DNA of 64,000 bases from Pseudonocardia oceani (GCF_019263585.2 NZ_JADQDF010000001.1:5772501-5836500); one strand, 5' to 3'. Counted from the stretch's first letter, positions 49,483-58,401 are shown. Numbers and translations are program-made. The notes: generated by a model not told the origin, from the sequence alone.

Positions 49483-49523
49483 CCGGCCAGTGATACTAGC
49501 GATCGTTAGTCGGTTCTGGCCGG
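49483..49523. promoter_or_regulatory. Nested palindromes upstream of the Crp gene
   Basis: CCGGCCAG at 49483-49490 pairs with CTGGCCGG at 49516-49523. Inside lies ACTAGCGATCGTTAGT (49495-49510), a palindrome with one mismatched pair. The CGTTAG half-site also occurs in the TetR-operon operators. Located 22-62 bases before the regulator's start. Confidence 0.5.
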
Positions 49524-50120
49524 TCTGCCCAGCGGTGCGAACCTGCCGCGGCTCAGGAGCTGAGTCCGATGCTGCGGACGAGGTGCTGGGACGATGACGA
49601 GGTGCTGGCAAGAAGGGGCGCCGGGAGACTGCTGGTGCGATGAGCCGATCACCCGCTCCCGCTCGCTACCGGCCGGCTACGAGGAACGACCCGGAGTAGC
49701 TGCGGGCGAAGGCGGATGCCGGTGGATGCGGAACCGATGTCCGGTCTCCTTCGGACGAGGCAGGTCGGGTGCGTCGTTCGTCGTTGCGCACGGTGAGGGT
49801 GAGGGAGTGGACGCCGGGCTTGTCCGGGGCGCGGAACCACGCGGCGTACTCGCCTTCGGACTCCGCCTCGAAGGTTCCCGCGCGGAAGCGGACGGCGCGA
49901 GTGCCTCCTGGGCCGCTCAACCGGGCGCCGACCCTGATCCCGGTGAGCAGCCGGTCTGCGGAGGGGTGCCGTCGCTCCCGGTACCCACCGAGTGGTGTGC
50001 AGCTGCCGGGGACCACCGGGGGACCAGCAGCCGTGCGCGAGCTGGTTCCTCCCTCACGGACCGCCGAGCTACCCGTGGGTCTGTACGTGTGTGACGTGCA
50101 TGGGCGCCGTACCCACCGTC
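49524..50120. other. Right end of element A, no clear gene
   Basis: About 600 bases without a recognisable family. A 116-codon frame on the - strand (49666-50016) contains AWFRAPDKPGVHSLTLTVRN, which looks like a beta-rich extracellular fragment, but has no start signal. I treat it as a possible remnant only. Confidence 0.35.
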
Positions 50121-50181
50121 CTGGGGGTCAAGGGGTCGCAGGTTCAAATCCTGTCGTCCCGACGGTCGAAACGGGCGGTTC
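50121..50181 (+). repeat. Second attachment-site copy (att2)
   Basis: A 61-base perfect copy of att1: tRNA-Pro from the anticodon loop to beyond its 3' end. The upstream half of the tRNA is absent, so it is not a tRNA gene. Downstream the hairpin CGGGCGGTTCC/GGAACCGCCCG (to about 50208) is retained, as after the real tRNA. Confidence 0.92.
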
Positions 50182-50327
50182 CTCTTCGTGGGGAACCGCC
50201 CGTTTCGTGTTCCTGACCTGGTGAAACGCAGTTGCGAGGTGAGGGTCGGCTGGGACGTTATCGACCATGAGACGCGGACGAGTCGATCTCGGAGCGTTCT
50301 GACAGCGGACGTTGACAGCAACGGCCT

Positions 50328-50753
50328 TCAGCCGGACAGCTGTTCGTCGAGGTGGTCGAGCGCTGCGCGCTGGGTCTCGAGGTTGACGTGGCCGTACACG
50401 TTCATGGTCATCTCGATCGCGCTGTGTCCGACGATCTCCATGACCACCCGCGGATGGACGCCGAGCGACAGCAGCAGGGAGACGCAGGTGTGACGCAGGC
50501 CGTGCAGCGGGACGCGACGGATTCCGTGCGCGTCGCAGAGCTGTCCGAACATCCGGGTGAGGTTGCGCGGCTCCAGTGGTGTGCCGTGGCGGGTGCCGAA
50601 CACGTAGCCGTCCGGCGGCCACGGCCGTCCCGGCCCGGCGCCGTGCTGGAGCTGCAGACGCTGGTGGTGGGCGGCGAGAGCGTCGAGGCACCGGGGTGGG
50701 AGGGGGACGGTGCGGTTGCTGCGGCGGGTCTTGGGAGCGAACTCGCGCAGCTA
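50328..50753 (-). pseudogene. Truncated tyrosine integrase (C-terminal part)
   Basis: About 140 codons remain: LREFAPKTRRSNRTVPLPPR, YVFGTRHGTPLEPRNLTRMF, then the catalytic HGLRHTCVSLLLSLGVHPR, VMEIVGHSAIEMTMNVYGHV with the nucleophile Tyr. The N-terminal arm- and core-binding domains and the first catalytic Arg are missing; the frame runs into the stop of the TerD remnant at 50751. Distinct in sequence from the element A integrase. Confidence 0.85.
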
Positions 50754-51299
50754 ACCGACCCCGAGCAGCGCGGCCAGCAGATCGCGGTGGCGCTCCACGA
50801 ACTTGGTGTCGACGCCCGGCGCGGTGATCTCTCGCAGGTGGCGTCCGGAGCCGCGGGCCTGGTCCAGCCAGCGGTAGGCCGCGAGCAGGGGTGCCCATTC
50901 GTGCGCGGTGCGCAGGGAGCGCAGGGGATGGTCGGTCACCCACCGCCGGACGAAGCCGCGGCCGAGCCCGGCCAGACCGTCGTCGTAGCCCTGACCGACA
51001 GCCCTGACCCTCCACGTCGCGTCCCGGCGGTAGAAGTCGAAGAGGACCACGGCACGTTCGGTGGGCATCGGGGCCGGGACGGCGGGAAGGTCAACCCGGA
51101 TTTCCTCGAACAGGTCGGCGTGGTCGAGGCCCTGCTCGCTGCCGTGGCGGACCAAGCCGTCCGGACTGGTTGGCTGGCTGTTGAAGATCACGTCGTGGTC
51201 GGCGAGGACGCGACGGTCCGATCGCAGGAGCAGGGCGAGGGCCATCGGAATCGACCCCCACGAACGAACTCGTACAGCGATAGCGCCGGATCCCACCAC
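50751..51299 (-). pseudogene. TerD-domain gene with an internal deletion
   Basis: The start of a TerD domain (LALLLRSDRRVLADHDVIFN, SPDGLVRHG, EEIRVDLPAVPAP) is joined directly to its end (PTERAVVLFDFYRRDATWRV, AVGQGYDDGLAGLG). Roughly 50-60 residues of the central part are absent compared with the family, including the element A homologue. A C-terminal extension of about 70 residues follows. No clear start codon with a binding site; probably non-functional. Confidence 0.7.
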
Positions 51300-51348
51300 C
51301 CACTGAGCCTGACTCAGATCTGTGTGGTGTTGTGCGACGATGTAGGGC

Positions 51349-51645
51349 GTGCTGGACGACCTGTGGTGGCGCGATGAGGATGCGGAGTACATCCGCCGCC
51401 GCAGTGATCGTTACCTGGGTGCGACGAACATCGAACCGGAATGGACGTTGGAGGCGGCCGCGGATCCGCGCGGGATCGTGCACGACCCCGATCCGAAGAG
51501 CAGGACGGGCGCGGTCCGCATCATCGGCTTCTCGTCGAGCGCGGGTTTCGTGATCACGGTCATCGCGACGGGCGGGACGCATGCCGGAGTGACGGCGTGG
51601 AAGAGCAGTGGCGCGGACCTACGGGACTACGAGGGGCAGGGATGA
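51349..51645 (+). CDS. Small protein, candidate toxin (BrnT-like arrangement)
   Basis: 98 aa from GTG. It begins MLDDLWWRDEDAEYIRRRSD (first residue GTG-coded) and has the block VHDPDPKSRTGAVRIIGFSS followed by a beta-strand pair (GFVITVIATG). The pattern 'interaction helix, DP..., R-x-IG-x-S, strands' recalls BrnT-type RNase toxins, but I cannot assign it firmly. It overlaps a CopG/RHH-like gene by ATGA, the usual toxin-then-antitoxin order of brnTA. Confidence 0.6.
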   Translation: MLDDLWWRDEDAEYIRRRSDRYLGATNIEPEWTLEAAADPRGIVHDPDPKSRTGAVRIIGFSSSAGFVITVIATGGTHAGVTAWKSSGADLRDYEGQG

Positions 51646-51989
51646 CGGTGGGCGATCGCGACGAGACACCGAGGCGGCCGGCTCGGCACGATGACGCTGA
51701 CGTCGCTGCCGAGGTGCGTGCCGTCCGGGAGGAGTACGCGGACGAGGAGGCAGAGACGGCCGAGGTGGAAGCGGCGGAGAACGCGGCGGCGCTGGAGGTG
51801 GCGCTGTCGCTGCGCATCGACCGGGGGCTCGACGGGGCCCTGAAGCGGCGGGCGACCCAGGAACAGATCTCCCCGTCGGCGCTGGTCCGTCGTCTGCTGC
51901 GGGATGCGCTGCGTGGTGGGAACGAGCCCGTCCTCACGGCGCGGCAGGTCGAGGAGATCGCCCGACGGGTGATGCGCGAGTCGGCCTGA
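51642..51989 (+). CDS. RHH/CopG-like protein, candidate antitoxin
   Basis: 115 aa. A charged Glu/Ala-rich N-terminus is followed by ALSLRIDRGLDGALKRRATQ and ISPSALVRRLLRDALRGG, the strand-helix-helix order of ribbon-helix-helix repressors, with a further helix (TARQVEEIARRVMRE). Start ATG overlaps the upstream stop. Autorepression of the pair would be expected if it is an antitoxin. Confidence 0.65.
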   Translation: MTVGDRDETPRRPARHDDADVAAEVRAVREEYADEEAETAEVEAAENAAALEVALSLRIDRGLDGALKRRATQEQISPSALVRRLLRDALRGGNEPVLTARQVEEIARRVMRESA

Positions 51990-52151
51990 GTTCTGTCGGA
52001 CGAGCCTGCCCGGGCACGTGGCGCCACGGTCGCGCTTGGGACCAATCTGGGACCACACGCACCGACCATCCACTCGCGGACCTGCATGTCGGGGTCACCG
52101 ATGCCCGTCCTGTACCGCGTCTGACGTGCAGAAAACGTGCACAGTGGTGTT

Positions 52152-52201
52152 CTGGGGGTCAAGGGGTCGCAGGTTCACATCCTGTCGTCCCGACGGTCGA
52201 A
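52152..52201 (+). repeat. Third attachment-site copy (att3)
   Basis: Fifty bases match att1 with one mismatch (A to C in the T-loop). The match stops just before the terminator hairpin, unlike att2 and att4. Confidence 0.88.
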
Positions 52202-52271
52202 CTTGACCGAGGACGGTCCAGTTGCGGCAGGCTCCGCCGTTCGCCCGGTCAGGGCGCCTGTCGCAGTTCGA

Positions 52272-52742
52272 CTATCGGCAGTGGCGTGTCCTGCAGGGTG
52301 ATCGGGAGCCGAGCGCGCGCTCCAGCGCCGGCCGCATCGTGTCCCAGGCCCGGCGGTGGCGCGCTGCGTAGGCGTGCAGGGCGGCGTCCGCCTCGGCGGT
52401 CCCGAGCACCCGCGCGACGGCGGGCCTCGGCCCCCGCCACCCGGTCGACAGCCGTACGCGCGGCTCGGCGGACACGTTGCGGAACCACTGCGCGCGCCGG
52501 CCGAACCCGGACGCGACGACGTACACGCCGGGGGCGGGTCGCCCGATGACCTCCAGGACCACCCGGCGCCGGGCACCCGTGCGCCGCCCACGGTGCTCGA
52601 GCATCAGCAACCGGGTGCCGAGCAGGAAGCCCAACCGGGCGCGGTAGAGGTGGATCGGCAGCCTCATCAGCGTGCGGCTGCGCAGGAGGTGGCCGACCGT
52701 GCGGCCCAGGAGGGTGGCGGTGCTCATGATCGTCGTGTCCAT
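52272..52742 (-). CDS. Deazaflavin (F420)-dependent nitroreductase family protein, altered C-terminus
   Basis: 156 aa. Segments RLLMLEHRGRRTGARRRVVL, VVASGFGRRAQWFRNVSAEP and HAYAARHRRAWDTM match the DDN/nitroreductase group. The last 18 residues are unlike the family, whereas a neighbouring frame continues LPITLQDTPLPIVELRQAP to 52249. A frameshift near 52310 is therefore likely, moderately altering the C-terminus. It ends close to att3. Confidence 0.75.
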   Translation of the reverse strand: MDTTIMSTATLLGRTVGHLLRSRTLMRLPIHLYRARLGFLLGTRLLMLEHRGRRTGARRRVVLEVIGRPAPGVYVVASGFGRRAQWFRNVSAEPRVRLSTGWRGPRPAVARVLGTAEADAALHAYAARHRRAWDTMRPALERALGSRSPCRTRHCR

Positions 52743-52754
52743 CCTGTCGTCGGG

Positions 52755-53483
52755 TCAGGCCCGCCGGGCGTCGGCGCGGTAGCGGGAGGCGGCGAACAGC
52801 CCGAGCGCGGCGGTCCAGGCGAGGAGGACCCCGACGCCCGTCCAGCCGATCCCGGGCCCGCCGATGACCGCCCGGCCTGCGGCGTTGAGCCAGTACGAGG
52901 GCAGTGCCCGGGCGACGGCCTGCACCCACTCGGGCAGGATCTCGATCGGGAACCAGACGCCGCCCAGCAGCGACAGCGCGAGCAGCACGAACGTGCTCAC
53001 GGCCTGGACGGACTCGCTGCTGCCGGTGAACCCGAGTGCGATCCCGAGCACCACGAACGGCAGCAGCGCTGTCCAGGTCACGCCGGCCAGCGCGAACCAC
53101 CGCCACAGCGGGAGCGCTACCCCCAGCAGCGCCCCGGCGGTGTAGACCAGGACCAGCCCCGGCAGGGTGACCAGCCAGGCCGCCAGCCCCTTGACCAGCA
53201 CGTACCGGCTCGGGGGCAGCGGGGTCAGCCGGAGCTGGCGGTTCCACCCGATCCGGCGTTCGAGCGCGATGGCTGCGGTGGAGAACAGCGCGCCGCCCAG
53301 CGAGCCGTAGGCCGCCATGCCCTGCATGGTGTAGGCGGTGGACGACACGCCGCCGAAGCGGGCGGCGCCGAAGAGGTTGGCGAACACCAGGAACAGGACC
53401 AGCGGCAGGACCACGGTGAAGACCAGCAGCTGCGGCACGCGCAGCACCCGCAGGATCTCCAGGCGCAGGTAGGTGGGGTTCAT
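52755..53483 (-). CDS. ABC-2 type transporter permease
   Basis: 242 aa, six predicted membrane helices. The ABC-2 signature region is NAAGRAVIGG preceded by LGGVWFPIEILPEWVQAVAR. ATG overlaps the end of the ATPase gene by 4 bases. Such pairs export drugs, lipids or peptides; the substrate is unknown. Confidence 0.9.
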   Translation of the reverse strand: MNPTYLRLEILRVLRVPQLLVFTVVLPLVLFLVFANLFGAARFGGVSSTAYTMQGMAAYGSLGGALFSTAAIALERRIGWNRQLRLTPLPPSRYVLVKGLAAWLVTLPGLVLVYTAGALLGVALPLWRWFALAGVTWTALLPFVVLGIALGFTGSSESVQAVSTFVLLALSLLGGVWFPIEILPEWVQAVARALPSYWLNAAGRAVIGGPGIGWTGVGVLLAWTAALGLFAASRYRADARRA

Positions 53484-54405
53484 CGCGCCGGCTCCCCGGT
53501 CAGGGTGAGGAAGGCGTCGGTCAGGTCGGCGCCGGTGACCTCGACGTCGCGGGCGGCGGGTTCGCTCGCGAGCAGGGCCCGCAGGGCCCGGTCGGAGTCG
53601 TTGCAGCGCAGGACCACCGCGTCACCGTGCGTCTGCGCGGTCCGCACTCCGGGCAGGCCCGCCAGCCGGTCGAGGTCCGCGCCCGGCACGACGGCCCGAA
53701 GGGTGCGCCCCGTCGCGCGCCGGTGAGCTCGGTGACCGGCCCGTCGGCCGCGACCCGGCCCTGGGCCAGCAGCACGATCCGGTCGGCGTAGGCGCCCGCC
53801 TCCTCGAGGTAGTGTGTGGTGAACACGACGGTCCGCCCGGCCCGCCCCTGGCCGCGGATCGCGTCCCAGAACGCCGACCGCGAGGCGACGTCCAGGCCGG
53901 CGGTCGGCTCGTCGAGCACGAGCAGGTCGGAATCGGCCACCAGCGCGACGGCGAAGCGCACCCGCTGGACCTGCCCGCCGGAGAGCCGGTTGGTGCGCCT
54001 GCGCCGCAGATCGGCGATCCCCGCGACGTCGAGCGCGGTGTCGACGGCGAGCGGGCGGTCGTGCAGCGCGGCGACGAGCTCGACCAGCTCGCCGACCGTC
54101 ACGTGCGGCAGCAGTTCCCCGGACTGCAGCAGGGCGCCGACCCGGCCGTCCCGCACCGCCTCCGCGGGTGACCGGCAGAGTACCCGCGCCGTGCCGGTGT
54201 CCGGAGTGCTCAGGCCGAGGACGAGGTCGAGGGTGGTGGACTTGCCCGCGCCGTTGGGTCCGAGCAGCGCGACGACCTCGCCCTGGCCGATCCGCAGGTC
54301 GAGGTCGGCCACGGCCGGCACCCGGCCGTAGGACCGGCTGACCCCGCGCAGGTCGACGGCCGGGGTCCCCGGCGGCTCCGGGCGGGTGTCGGTGAGGAAA
54401 GGCAT
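53480..54405 (-). pseudogene. ABC transporter ATPase, frameshifted
   Basis: Walker A LLGPNGAGKSTT, Q-loop LLQSGEL, signature LSGGQVQRVRFAVAL, Walker B LLVLDEPTAGLDV and the H-loop TTHYLEEA are all in one frame from ATG 54405. After ELTGARRG (about 53712) the family-like C-terminus (TLRAVVPGADLDRLAGLPGV ... TDAFLTLTGEPAR) continues in another frame to 53480, overlapping the permease start. A single indel separates them; the nucleotide-binding core is complete, so partial function is possible. Confidence 0.8.
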
Positions 54406-54459
54406 GGGGCCACGCTGCCCCGCCGCGGACGGCGGAACATCCGCCAGCACGCCGAGGTT

Positions 54460-54640
54460 TCAGCGGGCCCGGCGCGTGGCGACCGCGGCGAGCTCGGTGC
54501 GCGACGAGAGCCCCAGCTTGCCGAACACGTGCCCGACGTGGGTCTGCACGGTGCGCCGCGACAGGAACAGGCGGTCCCCGATCTGCGGGTTGGACAGGCC
54601 CGGGGTGAACTCCTCGAGGGCGCGGTTCGCCTGGCCAACG
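54460..54640 (-). pseudogene. LuxR/GerE helix-turn-helix remnant
   Basis: The C-terminal 55 residues GLSNPQIGDRLFLSRRTVQT ... GHVFGKLGLSSRTELAAVAT are a complete GerE-type HTH. The upstream part expected in LuxR regulators is missing and replaced by unrelated sequence. It lies upstream of the exporter genes on the same strand and may have been their regulator. Confidence 0.7.
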
Positions 54641-55139
54641 TCGCGGCGTCCCTCTCGGTGGGCGGAGACGGCGCCCGGGGCGGCATGCCCACCGCTGACG
54701 AGTTGACGACGGAGGCCTCCATCCACGCCCTCTGATCTTCCACGACTGTCGGTATTGGAATCGTTTCTGACGTTCCATTGGACAGGAGCGAACGTTCGTG
54801 AGCGGACGCCCCCACGCGGCACGGCTCCAGGTTCCGCACCGGGGGCGCTGGAACTGCACTGTCTGTGGCGTGGGCGGCCGCTCGAGGCCAAGGTGCGCCT
54901 CGGAGCAGAGGTCGTCCTGCTTCATGAGGGCGAACTCGGTCTTCAGATGAGTTGACGGTCACACTAGAAAGGTTAATATGGTGTTGCCGAATGGGCCAAC
55001 CCCTGGTGGTGGGCCAGTGCTTACGCAAGGCTGCTCGAAGGCGCAGAACCGCGGTTCCGCGCATCCCAAGTCCGTTGTGCCGTCCGACGTCGGCACGCAG
55101 GGCAGGTAGAAACGACTCTCTCGGAAGGTGGACGGGCCG
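54641..55139. other. Intergenic region and leader of the NAMPT operon
   Basis: The first 300 bases hold no recognisable gene and are less GC-rich than their surroundings. The second half is the probable 5' leader after the promoter at 54952-54979. It contains a hairpin with arms GTGCCG and CGGCAC (55077-55096). No known riboswitch is recognised. Confidence 0.45.
54952..54979 (+). promoter_or_regulatory. Promoter of the NAMPT-HAD-Prs operon
   Basis: TTGACG and TAATAT are separated by 16 bases, close to the housekeeping consensus and unusually AT-rich for this genome. The NAMPT start is about 155 bases further on. Confidence 0.6.
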
Positions 55140-56600
55140 ATGGGCTACCTCGACAACCTGATCATCAACACCGACAACTACAAGCACTGCCACTACCCCC
55201 TGTACCCCCCGGGCACCGAGTACGTCTCGAGCTACATCGAGTCCCGTGGCGGCGACTGGCCGGTGACTCAGTTCGTCGGGTTGCAGGCGTACCTGCGCGA
55301 GTACCTGATGCGCCCGATCACGCTCGAGGACATCGACGAGGCCGAGTTCGTCACGCGCGAGCAGGGCATGCACTTCAACCGCGACAACTGGCTCGGCATC
55401 CTCAACGACCACGGCGGCTACCTGCCCGTCGAGATCGAGGCCGTGCCTGAGGGCATCGTCCTACCGGCGCGCAACGTCCTCGTCCAGCTGATCAACACCG
55501 ACCCGAAGTACTTCTGGGCGACCAGCTTCTTCGAGACCGCCCTGCTGCGTGCCGTCTGGTACCCGACGACGATCGGCACGGTGAGCTGGCTGTCGAAGAT
55601 GGTCATCAAGGAGGCGCTGGCCCGCACCTCCGACAACCCCCACCTGATCCGCAACATCCTGCACGACTACGGGGCGCGCGGAGTGAGCTCCCAGCAGTCC
55701 GCCGCGCTCGGCGGTCTGGCGCACCTGGTCAACTTCGACCAGTCCGACACGGTGCCCGGCATCCTGGCCGCCAAGCACTTCTACAACGCCGGCAAGGTCT
55801 CCAACTCGGGCCCGAACTCCGAGCACGCCGGCTTCTGCGCCTGGGGACGCGAGAACGAGGCCGATGCGCTCCGCAACATGCTCGACATCTACGCCGCGGA
55901 TGGTGTCGCGCTCCTCCTCAGCGACACCTACGACCACGAGAACTGTGTCAAGAAGATCATCGGCGTCGAACTCAAGGACCAGATCCGCAACTTCCCGGGT
56001 CTGGTCGGGATCCGGCCGGACTCCGGCGACATCGTCGAGGTCACCGCGGACACCACCGAGTGGCTGATGGAGGCCTTCGGCTACGAGGTCAACTCGAAGG
56101 GCTTCAAGATCCTGCCGCCCTACATCCGGGTCGTGCAGGGCGACGGCGTCAACTTCCACAGCCTGCCGCAGGTGTACATGGAGCTCGAGCGCCGTGGTCT
56201 CGCCGCCGACAACGCGGTCTTCGGCATGGGCGGCGGCCTGCTGCAGCACTGGAACCGCGACACGATGAACTTCGGGCAGAAGGCGTCGGCGGTGTGCGTC
56301 GACGGTGAGTGGCGTGACATCTCCAAGCAGCCGACCGGCGCCTCGTTCAAGACCTCGAAGGCGGGCCGACTCGCGCTCAAGTACGAGAACGGCACGTACG
56401 TCACCGTGCCGAAGGGATCGATCCCGGAGTCGGAGAACGTGCTCAAGCCGGTGTTCCGCAACGGCAAGCTGCTCAAGAAGTGGGACTTCACCGAGCTCAT
56501 CGCCAACGGCGAGCGTGAGGTTCCGGAGTCCTACTACATCACCCACGTCGGACAGATGCGCACTGTGGTCAACGAGGCCGCCGTGATCGCGTCGGCCTGA
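55140..56600 (+). CDS. Nicotinamide phosphoribosyltransferase (NAMPT/NadV family)
   Basis: 486 aa. Family segments NLIINTDNYKHCHYPLYPPG, YIESRGGDW, HDYGARGVSSQQSAALGGLA, VGIRPDSGDIVEV and FGMGGGLLQHWNRDTMNFGQ are well conserved; they bind PRPP, nicotinamide and phosphate. The usual reaction is nicotinamide + PRPP to NMN. ATG at 55140 is preferred: GGAAGGTGG lies 8 bases upstream; GTG at 55128 is an alternative. A PRPP synthetase is encoded two genes on, so the substrate supply is local. Confidence 0.93.
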   Translation: MGYLDNLIINTDNYKHCHYPLYPPGTEYVSSYIESRGGDWPVTQFVGLQAYLREYLMRPITLEDIDEAEFVTREQGMHFNRDNWLGILNDHGGYLPVEIEAVPEGIVLPARNVLVQLINTDPKYFWATSFFETALLRAVWYPTTIGTVSWLSKMVIKEALARTSDNPHLIRNILHDYGARGVSSQQSAALGGLAHLVNFDQSDTVPGILAAKHFYNAGKVSNSGPNSEHAGFCAWGRENEADALRNMLDIYAADGVALLLSDTYDHENCVKKIIGVELKDQIRNFPGLVGIRPDSGDIVEVTADTTEWLMEAFGYEVNSKGFKILPPYIRVVQGDGVNFHSLPQVYMELERRGLAADNAVFGMGGGLLQHWNRDTMNFGQKASAVCVDGEWRDISKQPTGASFKTSKAGRLALKYENGTYVTVPKGSIPESENVLKPVFRNGKLLKKWDFTELIANGEREVPESYYITHVGQMRTVVNEAAVIASA

Positions 56601-56679
56601 CGCACCTGTGGTGCCGTCGCGGCCGGGTCCCCTCCCCGGCCGCGACGGCACCGCTCTCCGACCCCCTGGAGCCCGCTCG

Positions 56680-57339
56680 ATGACCCGGACGCACCTGCAC
56701 GTCTTCGACATGGACGGCACCCTCCTGCGCGGAGCCGGCTCGGTCGAGCTCGCTCGTCACCTCGGGACCTACGAGCCGGCCGACCGGGTCGAGCGGGCTT
56801 GGCTGCGCGGCGAGATCACCGACGTGCAGTTCTGGGAGCAGATGCTGCCGCTCTGGGCGGACGTCAGCGACGCCGAGATCGACGCGGCGTTCGCCGCGTC
56901 GGCCTGGATGGACGGCGTCCGCGAGGTCTTCGCCGACATCCGGTCCCGCGGCGAGCACATCGCCGTCATCTCGCAGTCGCCGCACTTCTTCGTCCGGAGG
57001 CTGGAGACCTGGGGCGCTCATCGCACGTTCGGATCCGACGTGGTTCCGGGCACCCCGACCCGCAAAGAGCGGCTCCTCACGCTGCAGCACAAGGTCGACA
57101 TCACCCTGGCGCTGCTCGACGAGCTCGGGATCACCGATCAGGAGTGCGTGGCGTACGGCGACTCGACCTCGGACACCCTGCTCTTCGCGCGTCTGCCCTA
57201 CTCCGTGGGGGTCAACTGCACCGCCCGCCTGCGGGAGAGCGCAACGGTGTGCTTCGAGGGCGACGACATCCGTGGCGCCTACGCGCTGGGCCGGCAACTG
57301 CTCGACGGCGCACGGGCCGGCCGCGGGTGCCCGGCATGA
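56680..57339 (+). CDS. HAD-IB phosphatase (SerB-like)
   Basis: 219 aa. Motif I HVFDMDGTLLRGAGS, motif II AVISQSPHFFVRRL, and motif IV VAYGDSTSDTLLFARL are intact, with a helical cap between I and II (WLRGEITDVQFWEQMLPLWA). The group contains phosphoserine phosphatases and nucleotidases. It sits between NAMPT and Prs with an overlap to Prs; an NMN- or pyrophosphate-linked role is guesswork. Confidence 0.87.
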   Translation: MTRTHLHVFDMDGTLLRGAGSVELARHLGTYEPADRVERAWLRGEITDVQFWEQMLPLWADVSDAEIDAAFAASAWMDGVREVFADIRSRGEHIAVISQSPHFFVRRLETWGAHRTFGSDVVPGTPTRKERLLTLQHKVDITLALLDELGITDQECVAYGDSTSDTLLFARLPYSVGVNCTARLRESATVCFEGDDIRGAYALGRQLLDGARAGRGCPA

Positions 57340-58367
57340 CGACCGACATCGCGCCCGTACGGCCGGGTCCGACGAGCATGCGGTTCAGCTACGACAAGCG
57401 CCTCATGCCGTTCGCGGGCCGCGCCAACCCCGCTCTGGCCTCGGCGATCGCCGACCAGCTCGGCGTCGAGCTCGGCCCGGTGATCCTCAAGACCTTCTCC
57501 AACGACGAGACGTACTGCCGCTACACCGACTCCATCCGAGGTGCGGACGTGTTCATCGTCCAACCGATGTGTGGCAACCCCGCCACCGGCCTCAACGCCA
57601 ACGACGCCCTGCTCGAGCTGCTCGTCATGATCGACGCCGCGGTCGGAGCCAGCGCGCACCGCGTGATCGCGGTGACACCCTGGTACGGCTACTCCCGCCA
57701 GGACAAGAAGTCCGCACCGCGCGAACCCATCTCCGCCAGGCTCGTGGCCCGCATGCTCGAGTCCGCAGGCGTGGACCGAGACCTGACCATGGACCTGCAC
57801 GCCGGTCAGCTGCAGGGCTTCTTCTCCCGCCCGGTGGACCACATGACCGCGCTGATGATGCTCGCCGACCACTTCCGCGGGATCGAGGCGGATCCCGGGG
57901 AACTCGTCGTCGTCGCACCGGATGCGGGCCGGGTCAAGCTCAACAAGCAGTTCGCCACCCGCATGGGCGCGGGGCTCGCGATCCTGGACAAGGAACGCCC
58001 CCGCCAGCAGGTCGCCGAGATCGGGCACGTGATCGGCGACGTGCGTGATCGCACCGCGATCATCGTCGACGACATCATCGACACCGCGGGAACTCTGAGG
58101 GCGGCCGGCGAAGCCGTCGTCAAGGCCGGTGCCCGACGCGTGTTCGCCGCCGCGACGCACCCGGTGCTCAGCGGTCGCGCGCACGAGAACCTGGCGGTCG
58201 CACCGTTCGAGCGCCTCGTCGTCACCGACACGATCCCACTGCGCCCCGGCGTCCCGAACAACGTCGACGTCGTCTCCTGCGCGCCGCTACTGGCTGACTC
58301 CATCCGCCGCATCTTCACCGACGACTCCGTCAGCGAGGTCTTCGGCGGCAACAACCACCTGTTCTGA
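57336..58367 (+). CDS. prs: Ribose-phosphate pyrophosphokinase (PRPP synthetase family)
   Basis: 343 aa. FSNDETYCRYTDSIRGADVF, WYGYSRQDKKSAPREPISAR (flexible loop), DLHAGQLQGFF, VVAPDAGRVKLNKQFA and the PRPP loop VDDIIDTAGTL are clear Prs features. Usual reaction: ribose 5-phosphate + ATP to PRPP. It is not the only possibility: phage NAD-rebuilding pathways use a Prs-like enzyme acting on ADP-ribose next to a NAMPT-like enzyme. ATG overlaps the HAD stop. Confidence 0.92.
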   Translation: MTTDIAPVRPGPTSMRFSYDKRLMPFAGRANPALASAIADQLGVELGPVILKTFSNDETYCRYTDSIRGADVFIVQPMCGNPATGLNANDALLELLVMIDAAVGASAHRVIAVTPWYGYSRQDKKSAPREPISARLVARMLESAGVDRDLTMDLHAGQLQGFFSRPVDHMTALMMLADHFRGIEADPGELVVVAPDAGRVKLNKQFATRMGAGLAILDKERPRQQVAEIGHVIGDVRDRTAIIVDDIIDTAGTLRAAGEAVVKAGARRVFAAATHPVLSGRAHENLAVAPFERLVVTDTIPLRPGVPNNVDVVSCAPLLADSIRRIFTDDSVSEVFGGNNHLF

Positions 58368-58401
58368 CCACCCGAGCTGTTCCGACGAAGGGAACGTCCG
58401 C

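Larger units (their letters stand above)
50121..52201. mobile_element. Element B remnant (att2 to att3), 2.0 kb
   Basis: Same order as element A after the att site (integrase on the - strand, then a TerD gene), but both are truncated. It looks like a decayed relative of A that inserted earlier at the same tRNA. It also carries a small two-gene + strand operon. Confidence 0.7.

Noticed and set aside
49666..50016. 116-codon - strand ORF near att2
   Set aside because: Some beta-like sequence but no start signal or recognised family; left as possible remnant.
50128..51015. - strand ORF ending in VGTTGFEPATP
   Set aside because: That ending is simply the translated tRNA-Pro 3' repeat, a well-known false-gene signature; the rest is a shadow of the integrase and TerD remnants.
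50121..52201. att2 and att3 as extra tRNA-Pro genes
   Set aside because: Only the 3' half is present; there is no D-arm or 5' acceptor strand upstream of either copy.
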